From assembly GCA_029012445.1 (NCBI GenBank), contig JAQXMC010000007.1:1-64000 (forward strand): a stretch of 64,000 nucleotides of DNA, given 5' to 3'. The translations under genes were made by a program, and so were the position numbers. Positions 16,988 through 25,507 of this stretch are shown here, piece by piece. The notes beneath the pieces were generated by a model, which did no database searches, was not told where the DNA came from, and saw nothing but the letters and a program-made list of their open reading frames with translations. Source of the DNA: Oscillospiraceae bacterium (GTDB taxonomy: Bacteria; Bacillota; Clostridia; Oscillospirales; Acutalibacteraceae). Within the stretch, counting starts at the first letter, position 1, and each line of letters starts with the position of its first letter.

Positions 16988-17554
16988 TTAAACGGCAACC
17001 TCAACTTGATTAAGCTGAAGCTCAACGGGCGTCTCCCTGCCAAGCATGGAGATCATGACCGTGACCGTCTCCTTCGCCAGATCAACGGAGCTGACAACGC
17101 CGCTGAAGCCGTCGAAAGGACCGCTTAATACATTGACGAGGTCTCCTACTTTATAATCGACCTCAACTGTTCTCTTTTCGATTCCGAGGGCTTTTACCTC
17201 CTCATCGGAAAGCGGAACCGGCTTACTTCCGGGACCGACAAAGCCTGTGACTCCGCGCGTGTTTCTGATAACATACCATGCCTCATCGGTCATGGTGAGC
17301 TCTTCGTCTTCAAACTCGCCCTTTTTCTTATAAACGCAGGCAAGTCTGACCATAACATAGCCGGGGAATATCTTTCTCTCGACCTCACGCTTTTTGTCGT
17401 CTTTGATCTCCGTCACGATCTCGGTGGGTATCTTGACCTCCAAGATCTGGTCCTGCATCTTACGGTTTTTAACGACCGTAAGAATATTTGAGGCTACCTT
17501 GTTTTCATAGCCCGAGTAGGTGTGGATAACAAACCATCTGGTGTTATCAGCCAT
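16988..17554 (-). CDS. nusG: Transcription elongation/antitermination factor NusG
   Basis: 188 residues. The N-terminal NGN domain starts WFVIHTYSGYENKVASNI; VIRNTRGVTGFVG follows; the C-terminal KOW domain has VGDLVNVLSGPFDGFSGVV. NusG binds RNA polymerase and modulates elongation and pausing. GGAGGTGTC precedes the ATG. It follows secE by 18 bases. Confidence 0.97.
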   Translation of the reverse strand: MADNTRWFVIHTYSGYENKVASNILTVVKNRKMQDQILEVKIPTEIVTEIKDDKKREVERKIFPGYVMVRLACVYKKKGEFEDEELTMTDEAWYVIRNTRGVTGFVGPGSKPVPLSDEEVKALGIEKRTVEVDYKVGDLVNVLSGPFDGFSGVVSSVDLAKETVTVMISMLGRETPVELQLNQVEVAV

Positions 17555-17572
17555 TTTGACACCTCCTGAAGC

Positions 17573-18052
17573 TCAACCGACAAGCGTCGAGAAGAAACCG
17601 ATCAATCCTGACGCAGCCGTCGTGGCTGCCGTTGTTCCGGCTGTCGTTCCGGCTGTCGTTCCGGCCGTGGTTGCCGCGTTTGCGGCGGCTGTTGTGACAG
17701 CGGCGGTTGTTTCTGCTGAACCTGTGGCGAGGTTTTGAAGACTCTTAATGATAAACGCAAGAAGATTGTCAATGCCCATAACGACAAGCGCGACCACTGC
17801 GACGACAAGTATAACTATACCTGTGTTCTTCATAACGGTCTTGCCGTCAGGCCACACGATCTTTTTGCTCTCACCTCTGAAGTCTTTGAAAAAGCGCTTG
17901 ATGGCTTTTCCGGCACGAACGAAGATGTTTGGCTTTTTTTCTTTTGTTTTGCTGCCTTTGGCTGCCTTTGCTACCTTAGCGGCAGCAGCCTTTTTGGTAT
18001 CAGTCGTGGCCTGTTCAACTTCACCGGCAACATTCTTTTTGTCTTCAGCCAT
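17573..18052 (-). CDS. secE: Preprotein translocase subunit SecE with long Ala/Thr-rich C-terminal tail
   Basis: 159 residues; SecE of Firmicutes is usually well under 100. Residues 1-40 are Ala/Lys-rich, 41-105 are the conserved SecE core (amphipathic helix IKRFFKDFRGESKKIVWP and one membrane helix about 77-100), and 110-148 are almost only Ala and Thr with TTAG units, ending in a hydrophobic SGLIGFFSTLVG. The core supports a working SecYEG subunit. The tail would lie outside the membrane in the usual SecE topology. The repeat unit is visible in the DNA (CCGGCTGTCGTT-type copies), so it likely grew by slippage. Position between rpmG and nusG is standard. Confidence 0.93.
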   Translation of the reverse strand: MAEDKKNVAGEVEQATTDTKKAAAAKVAKAAKGSKTKEKKPNIFVRAGKAIKRFFKDFRGESKKIVWPDGKTVMKNTGIVILVVAVVALVVMGIDNLLAFIIKSLQNLATGSAETTAAVTTAAANAATTAGTTAGTTAGTTAATTAASGLIGFFSTLVG

Positions 18053-18069
18053 TACGATCTACCTCCCGC

Positions 18070-18219
18070 TTACTTTGTTTCTCTGTGGAGAGTATGCTTT
18101 CTGCAAAATCTGCAGTATTTGTTCATCTCCAGCCTGTCGGGATCGTTTTTCTTGTTTTTCATAGTGTTGTAGTTGCGCTGTTTGCACTCTGTGCAAGCCA
18201 ATGTAACTTTTACTCTCAT
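18070..18219 (-). CDS. rpmG: 50S ribosomal protein L33
   Basis: 49 residues. It starts [19 protein letters not shown] and ends [15 protein letters not shown], with two CxxC pairs, so it is the zinc-binding form of L33. GGAGGTGCC precedes the ATG. It is the first gene of the rpmG-secE-nusG-rplK-rplA operon. Confidence 0.97.
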   Translation of the reverse strand: MRVKVTLACTECKQRNYNTMKNKKNDPDRLEMNKYCRFCRKHTLHRETK

Positions 18220-18347
18220 GACGGCACCTCCATTTTAACGGATAATTACGCCCGACCGCAAACAACAAGGAGCTTGCAGTCAAACTGTTTTTAGGCCTCC
18301 CTCTGTTTCTTGGCACAAAAATAAAGCCCTCTTTCAGAGGTAGTATT

Positions 18348-18376
18348 ATATTAGCACAATACGCAAGACAGGTCAA
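18348..18376 (-). promoter_or_regulatory. Sigma-A promoter of rpmG-secE-nusG-rplKA
   Basis: On the minus strand TTGACC (18371-18376), N17, TAATAT (18348-18353), leading to a leader of about 120 bases. The remaining spacer to the hydrogenase gene (18377-18601) contains no gene or clear terminator that I can see. Confidence 0.8.
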
Positions 18377-18601
18377 GCAATTTTTTAAAAAATTTCAAAT
18401 TATTTTCCCCTATCTATATATAGTGTTTTTTGCTGTCTCCGGCTCGCAAAAAGCCCGTTTTTCCATATTATATAGGTACGACGAAGTCTTTCTGCCGCCT
18501 ATAAAGCGCCGCCGGCACGCGCCCCTCCGCTGTGGGGAATATTCTCCCTGAGCACAAACCGGGTGCGTACCGACGGCCGTTATTCAAAGCCTGACCGCTT
18601 A

Positions 18602-20356
18602 TTATTTCTTGAACATCGGCCTTGCGACATAGGTCGTGTGCAGGATCTCGTGAGCCTTATGGCTGCCGGGCTCGCCGAGATATTCGCTGTAAAGCTTTTT
18701 GATCGTCTCGTTCTCGTGAGATTTTCTCTTTGGATTCTCGGCGTCGGCCTTATAAAGAGCCTCGGCTCTTCTCGCCTTGAGATCAACGAAGTTTCTGACG
18801 ACCGCATGCTGAATCGGCTGACCGCCGCCGTTTATGCAGCCGCCCGGGCAGCCCATGATCTCAATGAAGAGATATTCGCTCTCGCCGCTTCTGACCTTGT
18901 CCATGAGCACCTTGGCGTTCTTGGTGCCGCTGGCGACCGCGACCTTGACTTTCTTGCCGCCGACATCATATTCGGCCTCCTTGATGCCGTTCATTCCTCT
19001 GACCTCTTTGAAGTCGACGACCTCAAGCTCCTTGCCGGTGAGCGTTTCGACCGCTGTTCTCAGAGCAGCCTCCATAACGCCGCCGGTTGCGCCGAAGATC
19101 GTTGCGGCGCCCGTTGACTCGCCGAACGGCTTGTCAAATTCTTCGTCGGGCAGATGTCTGAAATAGATGCCCGCGCTGTCGATCATTCTGGCCAGCTCTC
19201 TTGTCGTTATCGCTATATCGACATCGGGATAGCCGGAAGCCGACTCGTGTTCGCGCTTTGTCTCAAACTTCTTGGCCGTGCAGGGCATAACGCCGACGAC
19301 GACCATATTCTTCGGGTCAATGCCCATCTTTTCGGCGTAATATGTCTTCATCACTGCGCCGAACATCTGCTGGGGCGACTTGCAGGATGAAAGGTGATCA
19401 AGCTGATCGGGGAAGTAATGCTCGCAATACTTGATCCAGCCGGGAGAACATGATGTTATCATCGGGAGAACGCCGCCGTTCTTTATGCGTTCGACGAGCT
19501 CGTTTGCCTCCTCCATTATTGTCAGGTCGGCCGCAAAATCGGTGTCGAACACCTTGTCAAAGCCGAGTCTGCGGAGAGCCGCGACCATTTTGCCCTCGAC
19601 ATTCGTTCCGATATGCATTCCGAAAGCTTCGCCGAGCGTTGCTCTGATAGAAGGAGCAGTGTTGACTATAACGAATTTCTCGGGATCGTTGATAGCTTCG
19701 AGCACCTTTGCGGTGTCGTCCTTTTCAACGATAGCGCCCGTCGGGCAGTTGACTATGCACTGACCGCAGGAGATGCAGGAAACATCGGCGAGATCCTTGT
19801 CAAAGGCTGATGAAACATGGGTGTCAAAGCCTCTCGCGTTTGCGCCGATGACAGATATGCCCTGCTGATCGCAGGCGGCTATGCAGCGGCGGCAGAGAAT
19901 ACATTTATTATTGTCTCTGACCATATGAGCGGCGGAATCGTCGAATTTATAGTGTACCGTTTCGCCCGCAAAGCAGTTTTCATCGTCAACGCCGAACTCC
20001 TTGCAAAGCTGCTGAAGCTCGCAGGTCCCGCTGCGTATGCACGAAAGGCACTTTTTATCGTGAGTCGAGAGGATAAGCTCGAGGGTGATTTTTCTCGCCC
20101 GTCTGACCTTCTCGGTGTTTGTGAATATCTCCGTTCCGTCTTTTTCTATCGGATAAACGCAGGCGGCGACAAGGCTTCTTGCTCCCTTGACCTCGACCAT
20201 GCATATGCGGCAGGCGCCTATCTCGTTAATATCCTTCAGGAAACAGAGAGTCGGGATCTCGATTCCTGCCATTCTTGCCGCTTCAAGAATAGTGGTCCCG
20301 TAGGGTACGGTAAGATCCATATTGTTTATTTTTATATTAAGCATTCTTTCTTCCAT
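18602..20356 (-). CDS. hndD: [FeFe] hydrogenase catalytic subunit, group A3 type (HndD/HydA)
   Basis: 584 residues. In order: a 2Fe-2S domain (Cys38, 49, 52, 66), a His-Cys3 4Fe-4S site (His99, Cys103, 106, 112), two 4Fe-4S sites (Cys152-162, Cys194-204), and the H-cluster domain with L1 TSCSPGW (301-307), L2 MPCTAKK and L3 EIMGCPGGCINGG. It interconverts protons and H2 using electrons from NADH and ferredoxin in a multimeric complex. In L1 the residue after the conserved Cys is Ser, where C. pasteurianum CpI has a second Cys; I believe this variant is common in multimeric enzymes. I start at ATG 20356 because AAGGAGG is 8 bases before it. Last gene of the operon. Confidence 0.95.
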   Translation of the reverse strand: MEERMLNIKINNMDLTVPYGTTILEAARMAGIEIPTLCFLKDINEIGACRICMVEVKGARSLVAACVYPIEKDGTEIFTNTEKVRRARKITLELILSTHDKKCLSCIRSGTCELQQLCKEFGVDDENCFAGETVHYKFDDSAAHMVRDNNKCILCRRCIAACDQQGISVIGANARGFDTHVSSAFDKDLADVSCISCGQCIVNCPTGAIVEKDDTAKVLEAINDPEKFVIVNTAPSIRATLGEAFGMHIGTNVEGKMVAALRRLGFDKVFDTDFAADLTIMEEANELVERIKNGGVLPMITSCSPGWIKYCEHYFPDQLDHLSSCKSPQQMFGAVMKTYYAEKMGIDPKNMVVVGVMPCTAKKFETKREHESASGYPDVDIAITTRELARMIDSAGIYFRHLPDEEFDKPFGESTGAATIFGATGGVMEAALRTAVETLTGKELEVVDFKEVRGMNGIKEAEYDVGGKKVKVAVASGTKNAKVLMDKVRSGESEYLFIEIMGCPGGCINGGGQPIQHAVVRNFVDLKARRAEALYKADAENPKRKSHENETIKKLYSEYLGEPGSHKAHEILHTTYVARPMFKK

Positions 20357-20369
20357 CGTCGGCACCTCC

Positions 20370-22193
20370 TTATTCCTTTACAATAGCTTTGAACTTGCAG
20401 CCTTCCATGCAGGCTCCGCACTTGACGCACTTATTCGGGTCAATTTCAAGGGCGGGCAGCTTCTTGCCGGGCGCAATGTAATCAGTTTTTGAGATAGCGC
20501 CGACAGGGCACTTTCTTGCGCAGACGCCGCAGCCGAAGCAGCTGTCTTTAACGATCCTGTATTTAAGCAGATTCTTGCAGACGCCGGCGGGGCATTTCTT
20601 GTCAACGACATGGGCGACATATTCGTCGCGGAAGAATTTGAGCGTTGCGAGAACCGGGTTCGGAGCCGTCTGACCGAGACCGCAGAGAGAATTCTCTTTT
20701 ATGTAGTGGCAAAGCTCTTCTATCTTGTCAAGATCCTCAAGCGTCGCTTTTCCCTCGGTGACCTTGTCAAGCATTTCGAGAAGTCTTTTCGTTCCGATAC
20801 GGCAGGGTGAGCACTTGCCGCAGGACTCGTCAACCGTGAAGGTCAGGAAGAACTTGGCTATGTCGACCATGCAGTTATCCTCATCCATAACGATAAGTCC
20901 GCCCGAGCCCATCATGCAGCCGATGGCGGTGAGGTTGTCATAGTCGATCGCAGTGTCCATGAGTGAAGCGGGAATGCAGCCGCCGGACGGACCGCCGGTC
21001 TGCGCAGCCTTGAACTTCTTGCCGTTGGGAATACCGCCGCCGATTTCCTCGATTATCTCGCGAAGCGTTGTACCCATCGGTATCTCAACAAGGCCGGTAT
21101 GCTTGATCTTGCCGCCGAGAGCGAAGACCTTTGTTCCCTTTGATCTCTCGGTTCCCATTGAAGCAAAGTATTCGGCGCCGTTGCGGATTATGGTCGGAAT
21201 GTTTGCGAAGGTTTCAACATTGTTTTCGGTTGTCGGTTTAGCGAACAGGCCCTTGACTGCCGGATAAGGCGGACGGGGTCTCGGCTCGCCTCTGTTGCCC
21301 TCTATTGAGGTCATGAGGGCTGTTTCCTCGCCGCAGACGAATGCGCCGGCGCCAAGACGGATATGAAGATCGAAGTCAAAGCCCGAATTAAATATGTTTT
21401 TGCCCAGAAGTCCGTATGCTCTTGCGTCGTTGATAGCTTTCTGAAGTCTCTCGACCGCTATGGGGTACTCGGCGCGGACATAGACATAGCCCTCTGTGGC
21501 TCCCGTTGCGTAGCCGCAGATAGCCATAGCCTCGACTATGCAGTGCGGGTCGCCCTCAAGAACGGAGCGGTCCATGAATGCGCCAGGATCGCCCTCGTCG
21601 GCGTTGCAGACGACATATTTCTGATCCGCCTTGTTTGCGGCGGTGAAGCTCCATTTGAGTCCCGTCGGGAAACCGCCGCCGCCTCTGCCGCGAAGTCCGG
21701 AGTCCTTAACGACCTGAATGACCTCTTCAGGTGTCATCTCCGTCAGCACCTTGCCGAGAGCGGCGTAGCCGTCAACGGCGATATATTCTTCAATGCTTTC
21801 GGGGTTTATCACGCCGCAGTTGCGAAGCGCAACACGGTGCTGCTTTTTATAGAAATTGGTGTCGTTTAAAGAAACTATTTTGTGAGACTCCTCGACAAAG
21901 TCCTCGCCGACATCCTTATAAACAAGTCTGTCGACCTGTCTGCCCTTGAGAAGATGCTCGGAAACTATCTCCTTAACATCGTCCTTTTCGACCCGGCTGT
22001 AAAATGTGCCGTCGGGATAGACGATAACAACGGGGCCTAAAGCGCAAAGACCGAAGCAACCCGTTCTGACGACCTTGACCTCGTTTTCAAGGCCGAACTC
22101 TTTAATCTGCGCTTCAAACTCTTTGATAAGAGCCGCGCTGCCGGAAGAAGTACAGCCGGTGCCGCCGCAGATCAATACTTGAGCACGAATCAT
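20370..22193 (-). CDS. hndC: NADH-binding flavoprotein subunit of the hydrogenase (HndC/HydB, NuoF-like)
   Basis: 607 residues. It has an N-terminal thioredoxin-like 2Fe-2S domain (Cys9, Cys14, then CFGLC), a NuoF core with FMN/NADH-binding GRGGGGFPTGLKW and ADEGDPGAFMDR, a 4Fe-4S site SCGKCSPCRIGT, and two C-terminal ferredoxin-type 4Fe-4S motifs. This is the layout of HydB/HndC of electron-bifurcating hydrogenases, where the FMN is the proposed site that couples NADH, ferredoxin and H2. It is separated from hndD by 13 bases. Confidence 0.95.
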   Translation of the reverse strand: MIRAQVLICGGTGCTSSGSAALIKEFEAQIKEFGLENEVKVVRTGCFGLCALGPVVIVYPDGTFYSRVEKDDVKEIVSEHLLKGRQVDRLVYKDVGEDFVEESHKIVSLNDTNFYKKQHRVALRNCGVINPESIEEYIAVDGYAALGKVLTEMTPEEVIQVVKDSGLRGRGGGGFPTGLKWSFTAANKADQKYVVCNADEGDPGAFMDRSVLEGDPHCIVEAMAICGYATGATEGYVYVRAEYPIAVERLQKAINDARAYGLLGKNIFNSGFDFDLHIRLGAGAFVCGEETALMTSIEGNRGEPRPRPPYPAVKGLFAKPTTENNVETFANIPTIIRNGAEYFASMGTERSKGTKVFALGGKIKHTGLVEIPMGTTLREIIEEIGGGIPNGKKFKAAQTGGPSGGCIPASLMDTAIDYDNLTAIGCMMGSGGLIVMDEDNCMVDIAKFFLTFTVDESCGKCSPCRIGTKRLLEMLDKVTEGKATLEDLDKIEELCHYIKENSLCGLGQTAPNPVLATLKFFRDEYVAHVVDKKCPAGVCKNLLKYRIVKDSCFGCGVCARKCPVGAISKTDYIAPGKKLPALEIDPNKCVKCGACMEGCKFKAIVKE

Positions 22194-22212
22194 AATTTAT
22201 ACCTCCCAAAAT

Positions 22213-22578
22213 TTAAACGTTGCTTATGGTGTATTCGCTTATGGGCGTTCCGCCCTTGAGATGCTTTTCAATGACCTCTTTCGCCTTTTCAGCCGTCATT
22301 TTAACATATGTTGTCTTTTCCTTGCCGGCTTCAAAGACCTCGACGACCGGCTCAAACTGGCAAATGCCGATGCAGCCTGTCTGAGTGACCGTGACCTTAT
22401 CGGAAAGGCCGGCTTCGTTAACGCCCTCAACAAATGCGTTGAGAACAGGTCTTGCCCCCGCCGCTATGCCGCAGGTCGCCATGCCGACGACGACTCTTAT
22501 ATCGCCGGTGCCCTCGCGCATTATGACCTTATTCTGCATTTTTTCCTTAATTGCTGCAAGTTCTGCTAATGACTTCAT
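22213..22578 (-). CDS. hndB: 2Fe-2S thioredoxin-like ferredoxin (HndB-like)
   Basis: 121 residues with the HndB-type pattern: VGMATCGIAAGARPV (only one Cys in the first half) and TGCIGICQFEP in the second. It resembles HndB of the NAD(P)-reducing HndABCD hydrogenase and probably relays electrons within the complex. Its presence makes the complex four-subunit (HndABCD) rather than HydABC. It sits 20 bases before hndC. Confidence 0.9.
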   Translation of the reverse strand: MKSLAELAAIKEKMQNKVIMREGTGDIRVVVGMATCGIAAGARPVLNAFVEGVNEAGLSDKVTVTQTGCIGICQFEPVVEVFEAGKEKTTYVKMTAEKAKEVIEKHLKGGTPISEYTISNV

Positions 22579-22610
22579 AATAGGGGTTCCTTTCTATATA
22601 ATCAGTATTA

Positions 22611-23165
22611 TTATTCTTGTTCTCCGTCGTATTGCTCCTTCAGATAAGCGTCTATCCACGAAATAACCTCAAAGTTATTCAGCGGTACGCCGCCGAGAAC
22701 CTCTTTCAGCTCGTCGGTGCGAAGCTCAACGGTTTTATCTTTCATTTTATGGACGAAGCTCCAGCTTATCTGCGGCTGCCCCTGAACGAGCGTGACCACA
22801 GTCGAAACGATGTCTCCCAGCGGAGTGTAATCCATATGCTTTTTATAAAACAGCGCGCTCGTTTTTGTTCCGTGGCTGTCCGGATATAAAGAAACGGGCT
22901 TTGATGTTATCGAGACTTTTCCGCCCGTCTGTTCGGCCGCCAGCTTCAGAAGCGGGATCCCGAGTCCGACCTTTCTTGTCGTTCTCGTCGTGCAGAACGG
23001 ATCCGTCACGCTTGCGAGAAGCTCCGGCGTCATTCCGCAGCCGTTATCCTCAACGGAAAAGGCGAGAGTCTCATCTGTTTCCTCTATCGTTATATTTATC
23101 CTGTCCGCGCCGGCTTTGACCGAGTTCTGGGCAATATCGAGAATATTCAGAGACAGCTCCTTCAT
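22611..23165 (-). CDS. HATPase-domain protein without a phospho-acceptor domain
   Basis: 184 residues. A GHKL ATPase domain fills the N-terminal two thirds: N box NILDIAQNSVKAGA, G1 EDNGCGM, G2 VGLGIPLLKLAAEQ and a GTK motif. There is no dimerisation/His phosphotransfer domain and no membrane segment. It could act as a soluble kinase or anti-sigma-like switch that responds to the sensory hydrogenase encoded nearby. It overlaps the PHP gene by 4 bases, so translation is coupled. Target unknown. Confidence 0.8.
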   Translation of the reverse strand: MKELSLNILDIAQNSVKAGADRINITIEETDETLAFSVEDNGCGMTPELLASVTDPFCTTRTTRKVGLGIPLLKLAAEQTGGKVSITSKPVSLYPDSHGTKTSALFYKKHMDYTPLGDIVSTVVTLVQGQPQISWSFVHKMKDKTVELRTDELKEVLGGVPLNNFEVISWIDAYLKEQYDGEQE

Positions 23166-23902
23166 TGCTTTTCACCTCTCAGAATTTTAAAAAGCTCGCT
23201 TCTGACCTTTCTTGAGGAATAGGGTTCATCGTCTATTTCAAAAAACGCTTCCCTGTCTCTGATATCCCAAAGGTAGTGAGCGTCGGAGGAAACTATTATT
23301 CTCCGGCTTCCGAGCCCTTTATATTTTTCCCGGTACTCCCCGATGTTTTCTTTATCGTGAAATTCGGCGCAGCCGACGCCGAGCTCTTCCGGAAAGGTTC
23401 CGAGAGTTGCGATTATCCCGTTAGCCTGCCTGTCAACATGAGCCGGATAGCACAGCCCGTTGAAACGCCCGGCAACAGCGGGTATTTCGTCAACCGTCAG
23501 CACGGTCGCATTCGGAAGAAGAAACTCATCCGTACCCGTTATTTCATCAAGCTCATCTGTTATCAGCTGCTCGCCGAAAATATCGGTGCGATTTCTGATC
23601 TTCACTCTCTTCGAGTCAACGAAGCTGTCGAATTCCATCGCATCGGAAAGCTCCTCAAAAAGGCATATCATATGGATATCCTCAGCGCTTGTCAGTTCCA
23701 TTCCCGCAACGGGAATAAGCCCGTTCTTCTCGGCCGCCGCAAAAAAAGCGGGGCAGTTTTTGCAGGAATTGTGGTCGGTCAGAGCGACTATATTCAGCCC
23801 GCCCAGAACCGCCATTCCGCAGATGTTGTTCGGCGTCATATCGTTATCCGCGCAAGGCGAAAGGCACGAATGGATATGAAGATCGTAATAATATTTATTC
23901 AT
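23162..23902 (-). CDS. PHP domain phosphoesterase
   Basis: 246 residues. Metal-binding PHP motifs are complete: DLHIHSCLSPC at the N-terminus, LTDHN, GMELT, PAHVD and SSDAH. PHP proteins are metal-dependent phosphoesterases; this compact form recurs next to clostridial hydrogenase genes (my recollection). Here it is embedded between a DRTGG-like gene and an HATPase gene with 1-4 base overlaps on both sides, which suggests a protein phosphatase or nucleotide hydrolase role in the same signalling unit. Substrate unknown. Confidence 0.85.
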   Translation of the reverse strand: MNKYYYDLHIHSCLSPCADNDMTPNNICGMAVLGGLNIVALTDHNSCKNCPAFFAAAEKNGLIPVAGMELTSAEDIHMICLFEELSDAMEFDSFVDSKRVKIRNRTDIFGEQLITDELDEITGTDEFLLPNATVLTVDEIPAVAGRFNGLCYPAHVDRQANGIIATLGTFPEELGVGCAEFHDKENIGEYREKYKGLGSRRIIVSSDAHYLWDIRDREAFFEIDDEPYSSRKVRSELFKILRGEKQ

Positions 23903-24228
23903 TATATTTCTTTGCTGATAAGGGCAGCGGTTTCATAGGCTGGCAATTCGGTTGAGAGTATATTGACTCCCTTTTCCTCGGCGGTCTTTTTCACGCTTTC
24001 GTCAACGCCGACGCCCTCGGCAAGAATGATGCAGGCAACATCAGCAAGGGACGCAACCGCAATTATATTGATATTTGACATAATGGTTATCCATGCGCAG
24101 CCCTCTTTGGCTCTGCCCATAACCCAGCTGAGAAGATCACCGGCGTAGCCTCCGCTGACCTCTTTTTCTCCGTCCGGCAGTGCGACCGCCTTAAAGCCGC
24201 ATCCGGATGAAAGTTCATTGACCGTCAT
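23902..24228 (-). CDS. DRTGG-domain-like small protein (first of two)
   Basis: 108 residues. The pattern VSGGYAGDLLSWVMGRAKEG followed by ITIMSNINIIAVASLADVACIIL matches the DRTGG-type domain found beside CBS and hydrogenase-linked genes. No catalytic residues are evident, so a ligand-binding or protein-docking role is likely. It overlaps both neighbours (4 bases with the sensory hydrogenase gene, 1 base with the PHP gene). Distantly similar to the product of 25933-26286. Confidence 0.75.
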   Translation of the reverse strand: MTVNELSSGCGFKAVALPDGEKEVSGGYAGDLLSWVMGRAKEGCAWITIMSNINIIAVASLADVACIILAEGVGVDESVKKTAEEKGVNILSTELPAYETAALISKEI

Positions 24229-25502
24229 TGCCGTTCCTCCGTGTCGTTTTTATTTTGTTGGCTTTCAAGAACAACGCACTTGCTGTCGGGGCTTATCTTG
24301 CCTCTGACGAGATCCTCGGCAAAGGCCCGGCATGTCGGCGAGCCGCACGCGCCGCAGTCTATTCCCGGCAGCGACTGCCTTATCTGCTGTATTCTGGACA
24401 TCATTCTCATTGATTCGCCCAGATTATTGCTCAGTCTGTTTATCGGCGTATAGGACGGGAATGTGTTCAGAAAATACTCCTCGGGAACAAACTGTTCTTC
24501 GGCAGACAGATGATTTCTCGAAACGGGCATGTATCTTCTGACCGTCTGCAGTCTCGTTTTGGCTATAAACGGATTTTCAATCGTCATGACCCCGCCGACG
24601 CAGCCGCCTATGCAGGCGTTCAGCTCAACAAATTCGAGCTGAGGGATATTCCCGTTTTCTATCTGATCGAGTATTTTGATGCAGTTCTCAATGCCGTCCG
24701 CCGCAAGATATCTGTCGTTGAACAGCGCCGAAGCCTCGCCGCCGCTCGTCGCCCAGCCTATTCCTATAACGCCCGCCTCAGTCTCCTGCTGCGGCGTTTT
24801 GTCTTTTTTCATCGCGCTGACGAGAAGAAAATATATCTCGCTCAGCGACACAACGACATTTATATTGCTCTTATAATCACCGTAGCCGTTTCTTATGTAG
24901 CTGACCTTCGCCGCGCAAGGGGATATGAAAAATATTCCGATATCCTCATCTTTAAGCTCCGGGTGTTCCTTTTTCGCCTTGGCTCTTGCGAGTATTGCGG
25001 CGACCTCCATCGGCGGCAGCAATGGCATGACATTATCCTTCAGATAAGGGAAACGCAGGGCGATAAGTCTCGAAATAACGGGGCACGCCGACGATATGAC
25101 CGGCTTTTTGATGCCCTCCATTTTAAGATAAAGCCTTGTGTAAGCCGAAACAAGTTCAGCCGCCTTGGCGACTTCAAAGACATCGTCGAAGCCGATATCG
25201 TGAAGGCCCTGGATAACATAGTTAATATCCTCAAGGCCGTCAAACTGGCCGAAAAGAGCCGGAGCCGGCAGGGCTATTTTCCATTTATAGTGAAGGTAGT
25301 GTTCAAATTTTGAACACATTGCCTTCTTGGCTTTATGCTGACAGACTCTGATACATTCGCCGCAGTCTATGCAGCGGTCCGTATTGATGTGGGCGTGACC
25401 GTCCTTTATTCTTATCGCCTCGGTCGGGCAGTGCCTTATGCAGGTCGTGCAGCCCGTGCATTTTTCAACATCGAGCTCAACTGAATGTTTATAATAATTC
25501 AT
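24225..25502 (-). CDS. Sensory-type [FeFe] hydrogenase (HydS-like) with ferredoxin and C-terminal Fe-S domain
   Basis: 425 residues. Two N-terminal 4Fe-4S motifs (Cys15-25 and Cys44-54) precede an H-cluster domain and a C-terminal CGACGSPTCRAF Fe-S motif. All four cubane-cluster Cys are kept (SACP Cys140, SPCAAK Cys196, CIGGC Cys297 and 301) and so is the L2 Lys. The proton-relay Cys of L1 (CpI Cys299) is Ala, the L2 Met is Ser and the L3 Met is Asn. Loss of the relay Cys is known in sensory HydS of Thermotoga. I therefore infer a low-turnover H2/redox sensor. I start at ATG 25502, 5 bases after AGGTGA. It has no PAS domain; output presumably passes through the adjacent HATPase, DRTGG and PHP proteins. 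Confidence 0.85.
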   Translation of the reverse strand: MNYYKHSVELDVEKCTGCTTCIRHCPTEAIRIKDGHAHINTDRCIDCGECIRVCQHKAKKAMCSKFEHYLHYKWKIALPAPALFGQFDGLEDINYVIQGLHDIGFDDVFEVAKAAELVSAYTRLYLKMEGIKKPVISSACPVISRLIALRFPYLKDNVMPLLPPMEVAAILARAKAKKEHPELKDEDIGIFFISPCAAKVSYIRNGYGDYKSNINVVVSLSEIYFLLVSAMKKDKTPQQETEAGVIGIGWATSGGEASALFNDRYLAADGIENCIKILDQIENGNIPQLEFVELNACIGGCVGGVMTIENPFIAKTRLQTVRRYMPVSRNHLSAEEQFVPEEYFLNTFPSYTPINRLSNNLGESMRMMSRIQQIRQSLPGIDCGACGSPTCRAFAEDLVRGKISPDSKCVVLESQQNKNDTEERQ

Positions 25503-25507
25503 TTCCG

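Noticed and set aside
24510..25313. 267-residue plus-strand frame opposite the HydS-like gene
   Set aside because: Antisense to a gene with clear Fe-S and H-cluster motifs.
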